Shown: positions 16,007 through 24,989, counted from the first letter of the stretch. The stretch is 40,686 nt of DNA from [Clostridium] symbiosum (GCA_021769625.1 JAETSN010000037.1:1-40686); one strand, 5' to 3'. Notes: generated by a model from the letters alone, not told the origin. Made by a program: numbers and translations.

Positions 16007-17245
16007 ATGGAAAAGACAAAGTCTCAGATGCTGGTCATTCCGGCTGACAGCGATGTGCTGCATGATCCGAAGGTTTTGGTGAAGCGTTTGTGCGAGGAGG
16101 AGGATTTTCGGGTGGAATCCGCGGAAGCGGGGGAGAACGGCCTGCAGGTCACGGTCATCTGCGGGGAGGAGACATTTTTGGCGGAGATGTATCCCACCGA
16201 TTATAGTATACCGGAGCTGTACCGCTGCCAGCATTTTTTTCCTGATATTGATATAGAGGCGATACAGAAGGTTGAGTACGGTCTGGCGGTGGAGATGGAG
16301 TTCGGAGGGAACGCCCTTTCGTCCTATCATCTGCAGCTCAAACTGATACATGCCATGCTCCCCGATGCGCTGGCGGTGATCGACGACAGTTCGGAAAAGA
16401 TCCTCTCGGGACGCTGGGTGGCTCTGGCGGCGGCATCCAAGGTTCCGCCGGCTCCCCGCTATCTCTACACGGCACAGGCTGTGTCGGATGCGGAGGGGGA
16501 GGGCTGCGTATGGCTCCACACCCACGGCCTGAACAGATGCGGACGGCCGGAACTGGAAGTGCTGAATTCGAATAAGGAGAACTATCAGGAACATTACAAT
16601 GTGCTGGAGACGCTGGCGAACCGGCTGCTGGAGGATGAGGAGATTCCCGGGTTCGGCAGCCCGTACTTTTTGGCTTACGTGGCGGAGGGGATCCCGCTTG
16701 TGGTGACGCTGATCGACTGGGAGGAAGCGGTGGAGCTGTACGAGCCGGATATGCTGGGCGGAAAGAAGGACAGACGGGAGGGGCATGACCGGGATACCTG
16801 CGCCATCTTTGTCTATCCTTCCCAGGAAAGCGCGGAGGAAGGAAAGTTTTATCCGCTGGATATTTATGACAAATTGATGAAGGAAAATCCGGTCTTTATG
16901 ATTTCCGTTGAGGAGACCGCCCGCATGCGGGCACAGGCGGTGGAGCGGATCTCCTGCCTGTTCGATGCGTTTGCGGATAAGGAGAACCATCTTCTCGTAA
17001 AGCTGGGGCTGACGGTGGATGAGGAATACAGGACCATGGATAATGACAGGGAACATATCTGGTTCGAGTTGTTGGAGGTCAACGGGAACCGCTTCCGGGC
17101 AAAGCTGACGCAGGAGCCCTACTATATCAAGGATCTGCATGAAGGGTTTGTGGGGGAATACGGTCCGGAGGATGTGACGGACTGGCTGATCTATACGCCG
17201 TCCGGCAGGATATCCCCGGACGACGTCTACAGGCTTTCCATTTGA
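16007..17245 (+). CDS. DUF4026/DUF2314 domain protein
   Basis: A 412-residue cytosolic protein starting after TAAGGAGA. The N-terminal two thirds (MLVIPADSDVLHDPKVLVKRL and later WLHTHGLNRCGRPELEVL) resemble DUF4026. The C-terminal about 70 residues (IWFELLEVNGNRFRAKLTQEP and VTDWLIYTPSGRISPDDVYRL) resemble DUF2314, the YegJ-type domain. Neither has a known biochemical role. It is the first gene behind the ARG-box promoter, with the next gene 84 bp on and argC following, so it appears to belong to the arginine operon. Whether it acts in arginine metabolism is unknown. Confidence 0.7.
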   Translation: MEKTKSQMLVIPADSDVLHDPKVLVKRLCEEEDFRVESAEAGENGLQVTVICGEETFLAEMYPTDYSIPELYRCQHFFPDIDIEAIQKVEYGLAVEMEFGGNALSSYHLQLKLIHAMLPDALAVIDDSSEKILSGRWVALAAASKVPPAPRYLYTAQAVSDAEGEGCVWLHTHGLNRCGRPELEVLNSNKENYQEHYNVLETLANRLLEDEEIPGFGSPYFLAYVAEGIPLVVTLIDWEEAVELYEPDMLGGKKDRREGHDRDTCAIFVYPSQESAEEGKFYPLDIYDKLMKENPVFMISVEETARMRAQAVERISCLFDAFADKENHLLVKLGLTVDEEYRTMDNDREHIWFELLEVNGNRFRAKLTQEPYYIKDLHEGFVGEYGPEDVTDWLIYTPSGRISPDDVYRLSI

Positions 17246-17329
17246 CAGATCATCGGACATTGGACTACCCAACCGGTTTGACGGGCGGGAGGTGTCGTTT
17301 GAGATGGCAGGCGTGATACAGGAGGGAAC

Positions 17330-17689
17330 ATGATTTTATACAGGCCGGTGGGCACAAAAGAACTGAAACTGATCGAGGAGAGCGGTTATGGGAAATATCC
17401 GCCGAGACTGCCGCAGCAGCCGATCTTTTATCCCGTGCTGAATGAGAGATATGCGGCGGAGATAGCGGGAAAGTGGAATGTGAAATACAATGAGGATCAC
17501 AGAGGGTATGTGACGATGTTTGAGATCGATGATGAATACGGCGGGCAGTTCGCGATGCATGTGGTGGGCGACAGCTACCATCAGGAACTGTGGGTTCCGG
17601 CGGAAGAACTCGATGAATTTAACCGGCATATTATCGGGAAAATCCGGGTGATAAGGGAATTTTCAGAGGAGGATGGAGGACAGTTATGA
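17330..17689 (+). CDS. Small protein of the 'ADP-ribosylation/crystallin J1' annotation group
   Basis: A 119-residue protein after GGAGGGAA. It has a conserved start (YRPVGTKELKLIEESGY, PPRLPQQPIFYPVLN) and HQELWVPAEELDEFN near the end. Similar proteins are often labelled ADP-ribosylation/crystallin J1, a name that says little about function. Its stop overlaps the argC start (ATGA), so translation is coupled to argC. No catalytic motif is evident. Its conservation next to argC in other genomes would tell whether the link is meaningful. Confidence 0.7.
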   Translation: MILYRPVGTKELKLIEESGYGKYPPRLPQQPIFYPVLNERYAAEIAGKWNVKYNEDHRGYVTMFEIDDEYGGQFAMHVVGDSYHQELWVPAEELDEFNRHIIGKIRVIREFSEEDGGQL

Positions 17690-18750
17690 CAGAGAATATA
17701 AAGGAAAAGATAAAAGTCGGCATCATCGGCGCCACCGGGTATGCGGGGGCGGAACTTGTGAGGATCCTGCAGGGGCATCCGGCGGCTGAGATCGTGTGGT
17801 ACGGCTCAAAGAGCTACATAGAAAAAGAGTATGCCTCGGTGTACAGGAATTTCTTCCGGGTGGTGGAGGATATCTGCAGGGGGGATGATCTGAATGAACT
17901 GGCAGAGCAGGCGGATGTGATCTTTACGGCAACACCGCAGGGGTTTCTGGCTTCGGTAATCTCGGAGGAGATCCTTGGGAAAGTGAAGATCGTGGATCTG
18001 AGCGCGGATTTCCGGTTGAAAGATGTGGCTGTCTACGAGAAGTGGTACGGCATCGAACACAGGGCGCCGCAGTTTATTCCGGAGGCGGCCTACGGGCTCT
18101 GCGAGGTCAACAGGGAGGATGTGAAGAAGGCGAGGTTAATTGCCAATCCGGGCTGTTATACGACCTGTTCCATCCTGACAGCCTATCCCCTTGTGAAGGA
18201 GGGGCTGATCGATCCGGGGAGCCTGATCATCGATGCAAAGAGCGGGACTTCCGGGGCGGGGCGGGGGGCAAAGCTGCCGAACCTGTTCTGTGAGGTGAAT
18301 GAAAATATCAAGGCTTACGGTGTGGCGAGCCACAGGCATACGCCGGAGATCGAGGAACAGCTCGGGTACGCGGCGGGAAAAGAGATCGTGTTGAATTTCA
18401 CGCCCCATCTGGTGCCCATGAACCGGGGGATTTTGGTGACGGCCTACGCAAACCTGACGCCGGAGGGCATGGACGCGGAGAAGGTGCGGGCGGCTTATGA
18501 GAAATATTACGGGAAGGAGCGGTTTATCCGGCTGCTGCCGCAGGGAGAATGCCCTGAGACAAAATGGGTGGAGGGCAGCAACTTTGTGGATATCGGTTTT
18601 GTGATCGACGGGCGCACCGGCAGGATCATTATGATGGGGGCGCTAGACAATCTGGTGAAAGGCGCGGCGGGACAGGCGGTGCAGAATATGAACCTGCTGT
18701 TCGGGCTGCCGGAGGATACAGGGCTTACGATGATGCCGATGTTCCCGTGA
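17686..18750 (+). CDS. argC: N-acetyl-gamma-glutamyl-phosphate reductase
   Basis: Reduces N-acetylglutamyl phosphate with NADPH, the third step of arginine/ornithine synthesis, in the cytosol. The 354 residues include the Rossmann loop GIIGATGYAGAE (13-23), the catalytic Cys157 in NPGCYTT, the SGTSGAGRGAK loop and the HRHTPEIEEQ block with the active-site His. The length is normal. The ATG overlaps the previous stop. The next gene begins 23 bp later. Confidence 0.96.
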   Translation: MTENIKEKIKVGIIGATGYAGAELVRILQGHPAAEIVWYGSKSYIEKEYASVYRNFFRVVEDICRGDDLNELAEQADVIFTATPQGFLASVISEEILGKVKIVDLSADFRLKDVAVYEKWYGIEHRAPQFIPEAAYGLCEVNREDVKKARLIANPGCYTTCSILTAYPLVKEGLIDPGSLIIDAKSGTSGAGRGAKLPNLFCEVNENIKAYGVASHRHTPEIEEQLGYAAGKEIVLNFTPHLVPMNRGILVTAYANLTPEGMDAEKVRAAYEKYYGKERFIRLLPQGECPETKWVEGSNFVDIGFVIDGRTGRIIMMGALDNLVKGAAGQAVQNMNLLFGLPEDTGLTMMPMFP

Positions 18751-18773
18751 TATCGGAGAGGAGATACGAATTT

Positions 18774-19226
18774 ATGGAGACAGTGATACGTTCCATGTCA
18801 ATAGAAGATTATCCGGCGGTGAAGGCGCTGTGGCGGAGCATCCGGGGATTCGGTATCCGCAGCATCGACGATTCCGAGGAGGGCGTAAGGCGTTTCCTTA
18901 ACAGAAATCCGGGAATCAGCGTTGTAGCGGAGCGGGGGGAAGAGATCGTGGGCGCCATTCTCTGTGGGCATGACGGCAGACGGGGATGCCTGTATCATGT
19001 CTGCGTCAGGGAGGACTGCCGGATGCAGGGGATTGGGAAGGCGATGGTGGTCTTTTGTATGGAAGCTTTGAAGAAGGAGCAGATCAGCAAAGTGTCCCTG
19101 ATCGCGTTTACGAAAAATGATGTGGGAAATGCTTTCTGGAAACAGATCGGGTGGACGAAGCGGGAAGATCTGAATTATTATGATTTTGTGTTAAATGAAG
19201 GGAATATTACGGCGTTTAATGGGTAA
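18774..19226 (+). CDS. GNAT acetyltransferase in the arg operon
   Basis: I start at ATG 18774 (150 residues), after GGAGAGGAGA; the longer frame is inside argC. It is a single GNAT domain: N-terminal RSMSIEDYPAVKALW, IVGAILCGHDG, the acetyl-CoA loop VREDCRMQGIGKAM (about 83-96) and KNDVGNAFWKQIGW near the end. It sits between argC and argB, where many Clostridia carry argJ, which supplies N-acetylglutamate. No argJ or argA is in the window. An N-acetylglutamate synthase role is therefore a fair hypothesis, but the sequence resembles generic YpeA-type acetyltransferases, and a protein or small-molecule substrate is equally possible. Confidence 0.75.
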   Translation: METVIRSMSIEDYPAVKALWRSIRGFGIRSIDDSEEGVRRFLNRNPGISVVAERGEEIVGAILCGHDGRRGCLYHVCVREDCRMQGIGKAMVVFCMEALKKEQISKVSLIAFTKNDVGNAFWKQIGWTKREDLNYYDFVLNEGNITAFNG

Positions 19227-19238
19227 GGGAGACGGATT

Positions 19239-20141
19239 ATGATACAGAATAACAGACCGGAAAATATGGAAGAGGTTATGAAGAAGGCGGAGGTGTTGAT
19301 CGAGGCACTGCCTTATATTCAGAAATTCAACAGGAAGATCATCGTGGTAAAATACGGCGGCTCAGCCATGAGCGATGAGGAGCTGCAGAAAAATGTGATC
19401 AAGGATGTGACGCTTTTAAAGCTGGTAGGGTTTAAGCCGATCATTGTCCACGGCGGCGGCAAGGAGATCAGCCGCTGGGTGGGCAAGGTCGGCAAGGAGT
19501 CTAAGTTTATCAACGGGCTTCGTGTCACGGATGCGGAGACCATGGAGATCGCGGAGATGGTGCTGAACAAAGTCAATAAAAGCCTTGTGACCATGGTGCA
19601 GGAGCTGGGCGTCCGGGCGGTGGGCGTCAGCGGTAAGGACGGCGGGCTTCTCACGGTGGATAAGAAATATGCGGACGGCCAGGATATCGGTTTTGTGGGC
19701 AACATCAGGGAAGTGAATCCGAAAGTGCTCTATGATCTTTTGGAGAAGGATTTTCTGCCCATTGTGGCGCCGGTGGGGCTGGATGAAGCGTTTTGTACCT
19801 ACAATATCAATGCGGATGACGCCGCCTGCGCCATCGCCAAGGCGGTGGGGGCGGACAAGCTCGTATTTTTGACGGATATTGAGGGGCTGTATAAGGACGT
19901 GAATGACAAATCCAGTTTTATCAGCAGGCTGACCGCGGGACAGGCAGAGGAATTGATCGGAAGCGGTTATATCGGCGGCGGGATGCTGCCGAAGCTGAGC
20001 AATTGCACGTCGGCGATCCAGAACGGCGTCAACAGGGTGCATATTCTGGACGGACGGATCCCGCACTGCCTGCTCTTGGAGATCTTTACCAATCAGGGTA
20101 TCGGGACGGCTATTGTCAGGGAGGATGAAGAGATGGGGTGA
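19239..20141 (+). CDS. argB: N-acetylglutamate kinase
   Basis: Phosphorylates N-acetylglutamate, the second and often arginine-controlled step of arginine synthesis. The 300 residues contain VVKYGGSAM (Lys38), [10 protein letters not shown] (71-77), [20 protein letters not shown] and the GGMLPKL block of the amino-acid-kinase fold. There is a longer N-terminal helix of the type found in arginine-sensitive hexameric enzymes. It starts after GGGAGACGG, 12 bp behind the GNAT gene. Confidence 0.96.
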   Translation: MIQNNRPENMEEVMKKAEVLIEALPYIQKFNRKIIVVKYGGSAMSDEELQKNVIKDVTLLKLVGFKPIIVHGGGKEISRWVGKVGKESKFINGLRVTDAETMEIAEMVLNKVNKSLVTMVQELGVRAVGVSGKDGGLLTVDKKYADGQDIGFVGNIREVNPKVLYDLLEKDFLPIVAPVGLDEAFCTYNINADDAACAIAKAVGADKLVFLTDIEGLYKDVNDKSSFISRLTAGQAEELIGSGYIGGGMLPKLSNCTSAIQNGVNRVHILDGRIPHCLLLEIFTNQGIGTAIVREDEEMG

Positions 20142-20156
20142 GTTAATGGTGGTGAC

Positions 20157-20311
20157 GCCGGGATGGAAATATAATTCTCCGTCGCCGCGCTCTCGCTGGC
20201 TCTGTTCTTCAAGAGCCTGTGAAATAACGTAGCGGTACTAGGCTCGAAAATACCTCGCCAAGTGCCGACGTTTTTTAAGGGGCTCCTTGAGAATTATATT
20301 TCCATCCCGGC
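20157..20311 (-). repeat. Structured intergenic element, copy D
   Basis: Perfect 23-bp arms (20157-20179, 20289-20311). Read on the minus strand: CGTCGGCACTTGGCGAGG, GCCTAGTACCGCTACG and CAGCGAGAGCGCGGCGACG, nearly the same as copy C. An extra hairpin (GGCTCT/AGAGCC, within about 20197-20216) is inserted between inner stem and final motif. It lies inside the arginine run, between argB and argD, only 15 bp behind the argB stop. Confidence 0.87.
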
Positions 20312-20407
20312 TGGCTATGGTGTTAACTTAGCTGATTGTTAGATGCGGGATTAGTAATAGGAGGATATTATTTTTAAAATAGAAGTTTTGTTCAGGGAAA
20401 GGAAAGA

Positions 20408-21637
20408 GTGATCGATATGAAAGAGTATATAGAACGGGCGGAGAGGGATCTGCTACATACTTATAACAGGTATCCGGTGGTGTTTGAGAAGGGGGAAGGC
20501 GTATATCTGTTTGATAAGGAAGGGAAGAGGTATCTGGATTTCTTTGCGGGGATCGCGGTGAATGCGCTGGGGTATCATTATCAGGATTTTGACGAGGCAT
20601 TGAAGGGGCAGGTGGACAGGCTGCTCCATATTTCCAACTATTTTTATAATGAGCCTGCCGTGCAGGCGGCGGAGAAGCTGAAAAGGGCGTCCGGGATGGA
20701 TCGGGTATTTTTCGCAAACAGCGGTGCGGAGGCGATCGAGGGCGCGGTGAAGGCGGCGAGAAAGTATGCGTATACGAGGGACGGGCGCGCGCAGTCCCGG
20801 GAGGGCAGTCCTGTGGGCGGTGAGATCATTGCCATGAACCATTCTTTTCACGGGCGTACGATGGGGGCTTTGTCCATCACCGGAAATCCGCATTACCGGG
20901 AGGCGTTTGAGCCGCTGATCGGGAATGTGCGGTTTGCGGATATGAATGATTTTGAGTCGGTAAGGAACCAGGTGACGGAGAATACCTGTGCCATTATATT
21001 TGAGACGGTGCAGGGGGAGGGTGGCATTTATCCTGCAAAGAAAGCGTTTATGGAGCAGGTGAAAGCGCTCTGTGTGGAAAAGGATATCCTGCTGATCCTG
21101 GATGAGATCCAGTGCGGCATGGGGCGAACCGGCGAGATGTTCGCATGGCAGCACTACGGCGTAAAGCCGGATATCATGGCGTGCGCCAAGGCGATCGGCG
21201 GCGGTGTGCCGGTGGGCGCTTTTCTGATGACGGAACGGGTGGCGGAGAAATCCCTCGCGGCGGGTGACCACGGTACAACTTACGGCGGAAATCCTTTTGC
21301 CTGTGCAGCAGTATCAAAAATGTTGGACTTATTTGAAGAAAATGATATAATAGGGCATGTGCAGGAAATTGCACCCTATCTGGAGAAGCGGCTGGATGAA
21401 CTGGTTTCGGAGTTCGATATCGTGAAGGAACGTCGCGGGCTGGGGCTGATGCAGGGGCTGGAATGCAGCGTGCCGGTGGGCGGCATGATCAGCGGATGTC
21501 TGGAGAAGGGGCTTGTGCTCATCAATGCGGGCAGCAATATCATCCGTTTTGTGCCTCCGCTTGTGATCGAGAGGGAGCATGTGGACGAGATGACCGGCAT
21601 TCTGCGGGAAGTGTTATTAAATCAGCAGATGGGTTAA
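20408..21637 (+). CDS. argD: Acetylornithine aminotransferase
   Basis: A class-III PLP-dependent aminotransferase that makes N-acetylornithine (and may act on succinyl-diaminopimelate). It has 409 residues from GTG 20408, with AGGGAAAGG 5-9 nt upstream; ATG 20417 is an alternative with a poorer distance. Visible are [46 protein letters not shown] (Asp232) and the PLP Lys261 in CAKAIGGG. It is downstream of argB but separated from it by repeat element D. Confidence 0.94.
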   Translation: MIDMKEYIERAERDLLHTYNRYPVVFEKGEGVYLFDKEGKRYLDFFAGIAVNALGYHYQDFDEALKGQVDRLLHISNYFYNEPAVQAAEKLKRASGMDRVFFANSGAEAIEGAVKAARKYAYTRDGRAQSREGSPVGGEIIAMNHSFHGRTMGALSITGNPHYREAFEPLIGNVRFADMNDFESVRNQVTENTCAIIFETVQGEGGIYPAKKAFMEQVKALCVEKDILLILDEIQCGMGRTGEMFAWQHYGVKPDIMACAKAIGGGVPVGAFLMTERVAEKSLAAGDHGTTYGGNPFACAAVSKMLDLFEENDIIGHVQEIAPYLEKRLDELVSEFDIVKERRGLGLMQGLECSVPVGGMISGCLEKGLVLINAGSNIIRFVPPLVIEREHVDEMTGILREVLLNQQMG

Positions 21638-21765
21638 AGTGTAGTGGAGGAGCATCTGCGGAAATGGAAAACAGCAGATGAGCCGGAAGTGCACAAGACA
21701 ATTTACAGACGCAGAGCGGCTGGAAATTTGTCTTCCGCTAAAGTGCACTGGAGGAGCATCTGCGG
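21635..21765 (+). repeat. 27-bp direct repeat in the gap after argD
   Basis: TAAAGTG..TGGAGGAGCATCTGCGG occurs at 21635-21661 and 21739-21765 with two or three differences; the first copy starts on the argD stop codon. Between them AAGACAATTT and AAATTTGTCTT can pair imperfectly. GTACTGGAATAGA also recurs at about 21765 and 21851. The 235-bp gap to the next gene holds no gene and looks like decayed repeated DNA. Confidence 0.55.
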
Positions 21766-21872
21766 TACTGGAATAGACCGAGCTGAAAGCGAGGGATACG
21801 AGCAAAAAGCGAAGCGTTTGTGAGTTGGAGTATATACGGAACTGAAATAAGTACTGGAATAGAGAGGATTTT

Positions 21873-23378
21873 ATGAGTTATAAAAAAAGAGTTTATGCGG
21901 CGCTTTTGATCATCTGTCTTGCGGCAGGTGTGTTCGGTGTGGGAAAGAGCGGGATGCAGATGAAGACCGAACAGGAACAGGCGCAGCAGGAAAGCTTTTT
22001 GAGAAGAAAAAGGGATACGCTGCGGCTCTGGTATACGGACGAGAGCCTGACGGATTATTTAAATGCGGCGGTGGTATCTTATAACGAGCAGAGCGATATC
22101 CGGGTGGAGGCAGTGCTGGTGGATGACAGTGAGTACGTGGAGGCGATCAATGAGGCGTCTCTGGGGCGGAGCGACAGGCCGGGGCCGGATCTGTATCTGA
22201 TCACCAACGACTGTCTGGAAAAGGCTTATCTGGCGGGGCTTGCCACGGAGATCACGCATCGGGACATGTTCCGGATCGATGAATATGAGAACAGAGGCGC
22301 GGAGGCGGCGGTGACCTATGACGGGAAAGTGGCTGCCTATCCTTTTTATTATGAGGCATGCGCCCTGCTGTATAATAAGTCATATCTGGAGGATTACGCA
22401 AGGCTGCAGCTGGAGGCGGAAGCAGATCAGGCTGCGGGCGAGGCGGCGCAGGCGGAGGCCGATGAGGGCAATGTGGAAGAGGAAGCTTCCGGGGAGGAAG
22501 TTCTGCATGAATTTTCCGAGGAGGAGATCGCCCGGCGCGCATGGGAATGTCTGCCTGATACGATAGCGGAACTGGAGGAGTTTGCGGATTCCTACAACGC
22601 GCCCGAGCAGGTGGAGGCCGTCTTTAAATGGGATGTGTCGGATATTTTGTATAACTACAGTTTTTCCGGCGACCATCTGATCGTGGGAGGTGAGAACGGA
22701 GATGATCCCGGACAGATCGATATTTATAATCTGGAGACGCTGCAGTGCCTTAAGACTTTCCAGGATCTGAATCAGTTCTTCTCCATTGAGACGAGGGATG
22801 TGACTTATGAGAGCGTTATGCAGGATTTTCTGGACGGGAAGATCGTGTTTACCGTGGCGGGCACGGACGCGGTGAACCGGATGGCGAAGGCGCAGGCGGA
22901 CGGAAGTTTTGCTTATGAGTATGGTTTTTACAGTATGCCGGATATGACGGAGGAGTTACGGAGCCGTTCTTTGTCTATCACGACCTGTATCGCCATAAAC
23001 GGTTATACGGAATTTAAGGAGCAGGCGAACGAATTTGCATGGTTTTTGATAAATGACTGGACAAACGGGCTGAAATTGCAGGAAAGTACCGGGAAGATGC
23101 CGGTTTACGGATTTCCGGAGTATGATGAGAACCATACGTTCAATGGTTCCTATCAGGAGTCCATGCCGATCCCGAAGATGATGACCACCGGAAATTTCTG
23201 GGTGCAGATGGAGATCGCCTTCACGAATATCTGGGAGGGCGGAGATGTGAATGCCCTGTTAAAAGGCCTTTCCGAGCAGGTCATGAGCCAGGTGACGGGA
23301 GATGACAGTTATACGGAGGAGTATATCGAGCTGCCTGTGGAGGAAGTGCCGGAGGAAGAAGAGTTTACGGAGGAGTAA
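21873..23378 (+). CDS. Extracellular solute-binding-type protein
   Basis: A 501-residue protein with a signal anchor (about 6-25) without a lipobox Cys. The fold of an ABC sugar-type binding protein follows: DTLRLWYTDESLTDYLNAAVVSYN at the start, GPDLYLITNDCLEKAYLAGLA, GKVAAYPFYYEACALLYNKSYL and ITTCIAINGYTEFKEQANEFAWFLIND. An acidic Glu/Ala-rich insertion lies at about 180-220 and the C-terminus is strongly acidic. No permease or ATPase gene is adjacent, so it may be an orphan that docks to a distant transporter or acts as a sensor. The ATG follows AGAGAGGA. Confidence 0.75.
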   Translation: MSYKKRVYAALLIICLAAGVFGVGKSGMQMKTEQEQAQQESFLRRKRDTLRLWYTDESLTDYLNAAVVSYNEQSDIRVEAVLVDDSEYVEAINEASLGRSDRPGPDLYLITNDCLEKAYLAGLATEITHRDMFRIDEYENRGAEAAVTYDGKVAAYPFYYEACALLYNKSYLEDYARLQLEAEADQAAGEAAQAEADEGNVEEEASGEEVLHEFSEEEIARRAWECLPDTIAELEEFADSYNAPEQVEAVFKWDVSDILYNYSFSGDHLIVGGENGDDPGQIDIYNLETLQCLKTFQDLNQFFSIETRDVTYESVMQDFLDGKIVFTVAGTDAVNRMAKAQADGSFAYEYGFYSMPDMTEELRSRSLSITTCIAINGYTEFKEQANEFAWFLINDWTNGLKLQESTGKMPVYGFPEYDENHTFNGSYQESMPIPKMMTTGNFWVQMEIAFTNIWEGGDVNALLKGLSEQVMSQVTGDDSYTEEYIELPVEEVPEEEEFTEE

Positions 23379-23398
23379 GCGGAGGCGGATGATGAAAG

Positions 23399-23441
23399 AA
23401 TCAGGGGAGTTTTCCATGCGGGGAGGGCTTGCCTGATTTTT
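23399..23441 (+). terminator. Terminator after the solute-binding gene
   Basis: AATCAGG (23399-23405) pairs with CCTGATT (23432-23438), followed by a T-rich tail. The 26-nt loop is longer than usual. It separates the solute-binding gene from the next. Confidence 0.5.
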
Positions 23442-23475
23442 GTTTATGGTCCGCTGTCATTTGGAGGGGCGGGAT

Positions 23476-24813
23476 ATGATGGGCATAATATGGGAAAGTA
23501 AAAAGGAAGATTTGGACGTGAAAAGGCTCAGGTTTGCTGAAATATTGGCGTGTTTTTTATTGCCGGCCTTTTGTCTGCTGGCTGCGTCTTTTTTGGGGAC
23601 AGCGGAGGGGGAAGCCTATGAGCCTGAAAAAGCGGATATATTGCAGGAAGAGGAAGGGGAGGAGCCGGCAGAAGATAACAGCGCTGAAGCATCAGAAGAT
23701 ATTTTGCAGGAAACGACGGATGTGGAAGAGATATCGGAATTTCCGTTGAAACGGAACCATAATCCGTACTTTTTCCCGGAAGATACGGTGAAGGCGGTAT
23801 ATAGTTACCGCATAGGAAACAGTGCCGAAAGAGGTGACGGCGGACAGACAGTGCGGATAGAAATGTCTGTCTGTATGGAGAAAGCTTTTTATGACGGAAC
23901 CCTTTACAGTTTGAAAGCGGAAAGCTTAGAGGGTGATGCGGAAGAGGAAAGCCTGAATCTGGGTTATTTTTATGTACAGAGGGAAAAAATATATCTGATC
24001 CGGGATGTGGATATCGATCTTGTCAGAACCGGAGAGGAGCTCGGGAAAGCAGGGACGGTCATATGCCAGCCGGGATCTAAGAGGGAAGATTTCCATAAAA
24101 ATATGACTTACGGATGGCATGAATTTATAAGGGCAGCAGACGGGAAGTGCGCTTTTTACAGTTATAGTGATGAAGCGCCGTATTTTTATGAATATTTTGT
24201 ATGGCAGGATCAAAAGGGGCTGACCGAATACCGCAGAGGATATGGGAGAGAGGAAGAGACGGCTTTACTGATGGAGGGTGTGGAGCAGACAGGATTTGTG
24301 GATGAAAAGGCTTTTAATCCGTATTTTTTCCCGGAGGGTGTGACGACTGTGGGGTATGACGCGGATTTTGACATCACCGGTGTGACAGGGGAGATGGAGG
24401 TGAAGCTGTCGGTCTGTGAGGAGCTGGTGCTGGAGAACGGCATTCTATACAGCATGAAGATCATGAATGAGGGGGATCTCAGGTTTTATGACAGCATGAT
24501 ATCGGATGAAGATAAAAAACGCATGGATTTCGGATATTTTTATGTGCAGCCAGATAAAATCTACTGGATCAAAGATTGGGAGGCAGGGACGGATATCTCG
24601 GAGAGGGAGCTGATGGAAGAAGGGCGGATAGTATGTCAGTTTGAGCCATTGGAACGTGACACGGAACCTGATGAGGACTGGTGTTATGGAGGCGTGGGCG
24701 TCCAGGGGGATATGTGCACATTCGGAAGATCCCAGGGAGGAGAGGGAACGTTTTTTTGGGAGGATTTTGTATGGCTGAAGGGATTCGGGCTGATCGAGTA
24801 TCGAAGCGGCTAG
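23476..24813 (+). CDS. Secreted/anchored protein with internal duplication
   Basis: Start at ATG 23476 (445 residues), with GGAGGGG 6 nt upstream; the frame extends to 23440. A membrane segment at about 20-38 and an acidic linker lead to two similar halves. The first begins at residue about 96 (NPYFFPEDTVKAVYSY) and the second at about 281 (NPYFFPEGVTTVGYD). Both contain SVC.E, LYSxK, FGYFYVQxxKIYxIxD and, at the end, FVWxxxGLxEYRxG. So a roughly 165-residue unit was duplicated. I do not recognise the family; it is probably displayed outside the cell. Confidence 0.65.
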   Translation: MMGIIWESKKEDLDVKRLRFAEILACFLLPAFCLLAASFLGTAEGEAYEPEKADILQEEEGEEPAEDNSAEASEDILQETTDVEEISEFPLKRNHNPYFFPEDTVKAVYSYRIGNSAERGDGGQTVRIEMSVCMEKAFYDGTLYSLKAESLEGDAEEESLNLGYFYVQREKIYLIRDVDIDLVRTGEELGKAGTVICQPGSKREDFHKNMTYGWHEFIRAADGKCAFYSYSDEAPYFYEYFVWQDQKGLTEYRRGYGREEETALLMEGVEQTGFVDEKAFNPYFFPEGVTTVGYDADFDITGVTGEMEVKLSVCEELVLENGILYSMKIMNEGDLRFYDSMISDEDKKRMDFGYFYVQPDKIYWIKDWEAGTDISERELMEEGRIVCQFEPLERDTEPDEDWCYGGVGVQGDMCTFGRSQGGEGTFFWEDFVWLKGFGLIEYRSG

Positions 24814-24899
24814 GGAGCCTGCAGGGATATGATCTATATTATGATGAAATAGCGGAACAGGGGAAATTATCCAATCGCAAATTGGACAATTGGACATAG

Positions 24900-24989
24900 A
24901 TTATTTTCAAATGGGAATAAAGCGCTTGTAAAAAAGCAGGCTTTGACATACGATAAATCTATGCTGTGGTTTCGGACTGCGGAGGAGGA
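24900..24989 (+). repeat. Duplicated 3' remnant of a DMT transporter gene
   Basis: These 90 bp match 25984-26073 with about six differences. The first 22 bp encode the last residues and stop (IIFKWE-stop) of the DMT gene at 25576-26004, but here there is no matching gene in front. It is thus the leftover end of a second copy, with the half-MreB and intact DMT genes now between the repeats. The repeat also contains TTGACA but no -10 at proper spacing. Confidence 0.8.

Noticed and set aside
8546-20311. Elements A-D as plain Rho-independent terminators
   Set aside because: No T tail follows the arms, copies C and A lie between divergent genes where nothing needs ending, and the conserved core is far larger than a terminator needs.
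8546-20311. Elements A-D as retron msr-msd units or transposase-linked repeats
   Set aside because: No reverse transcriptase or transposase gene is near any copy; a nonautonomous origin remains possible but is not shown.
24943-24966. TTGACA in the 90-bp repeat as a promoter
   Set aside because: The nearest -10-like hexamer is only 11 bp away in both copies.
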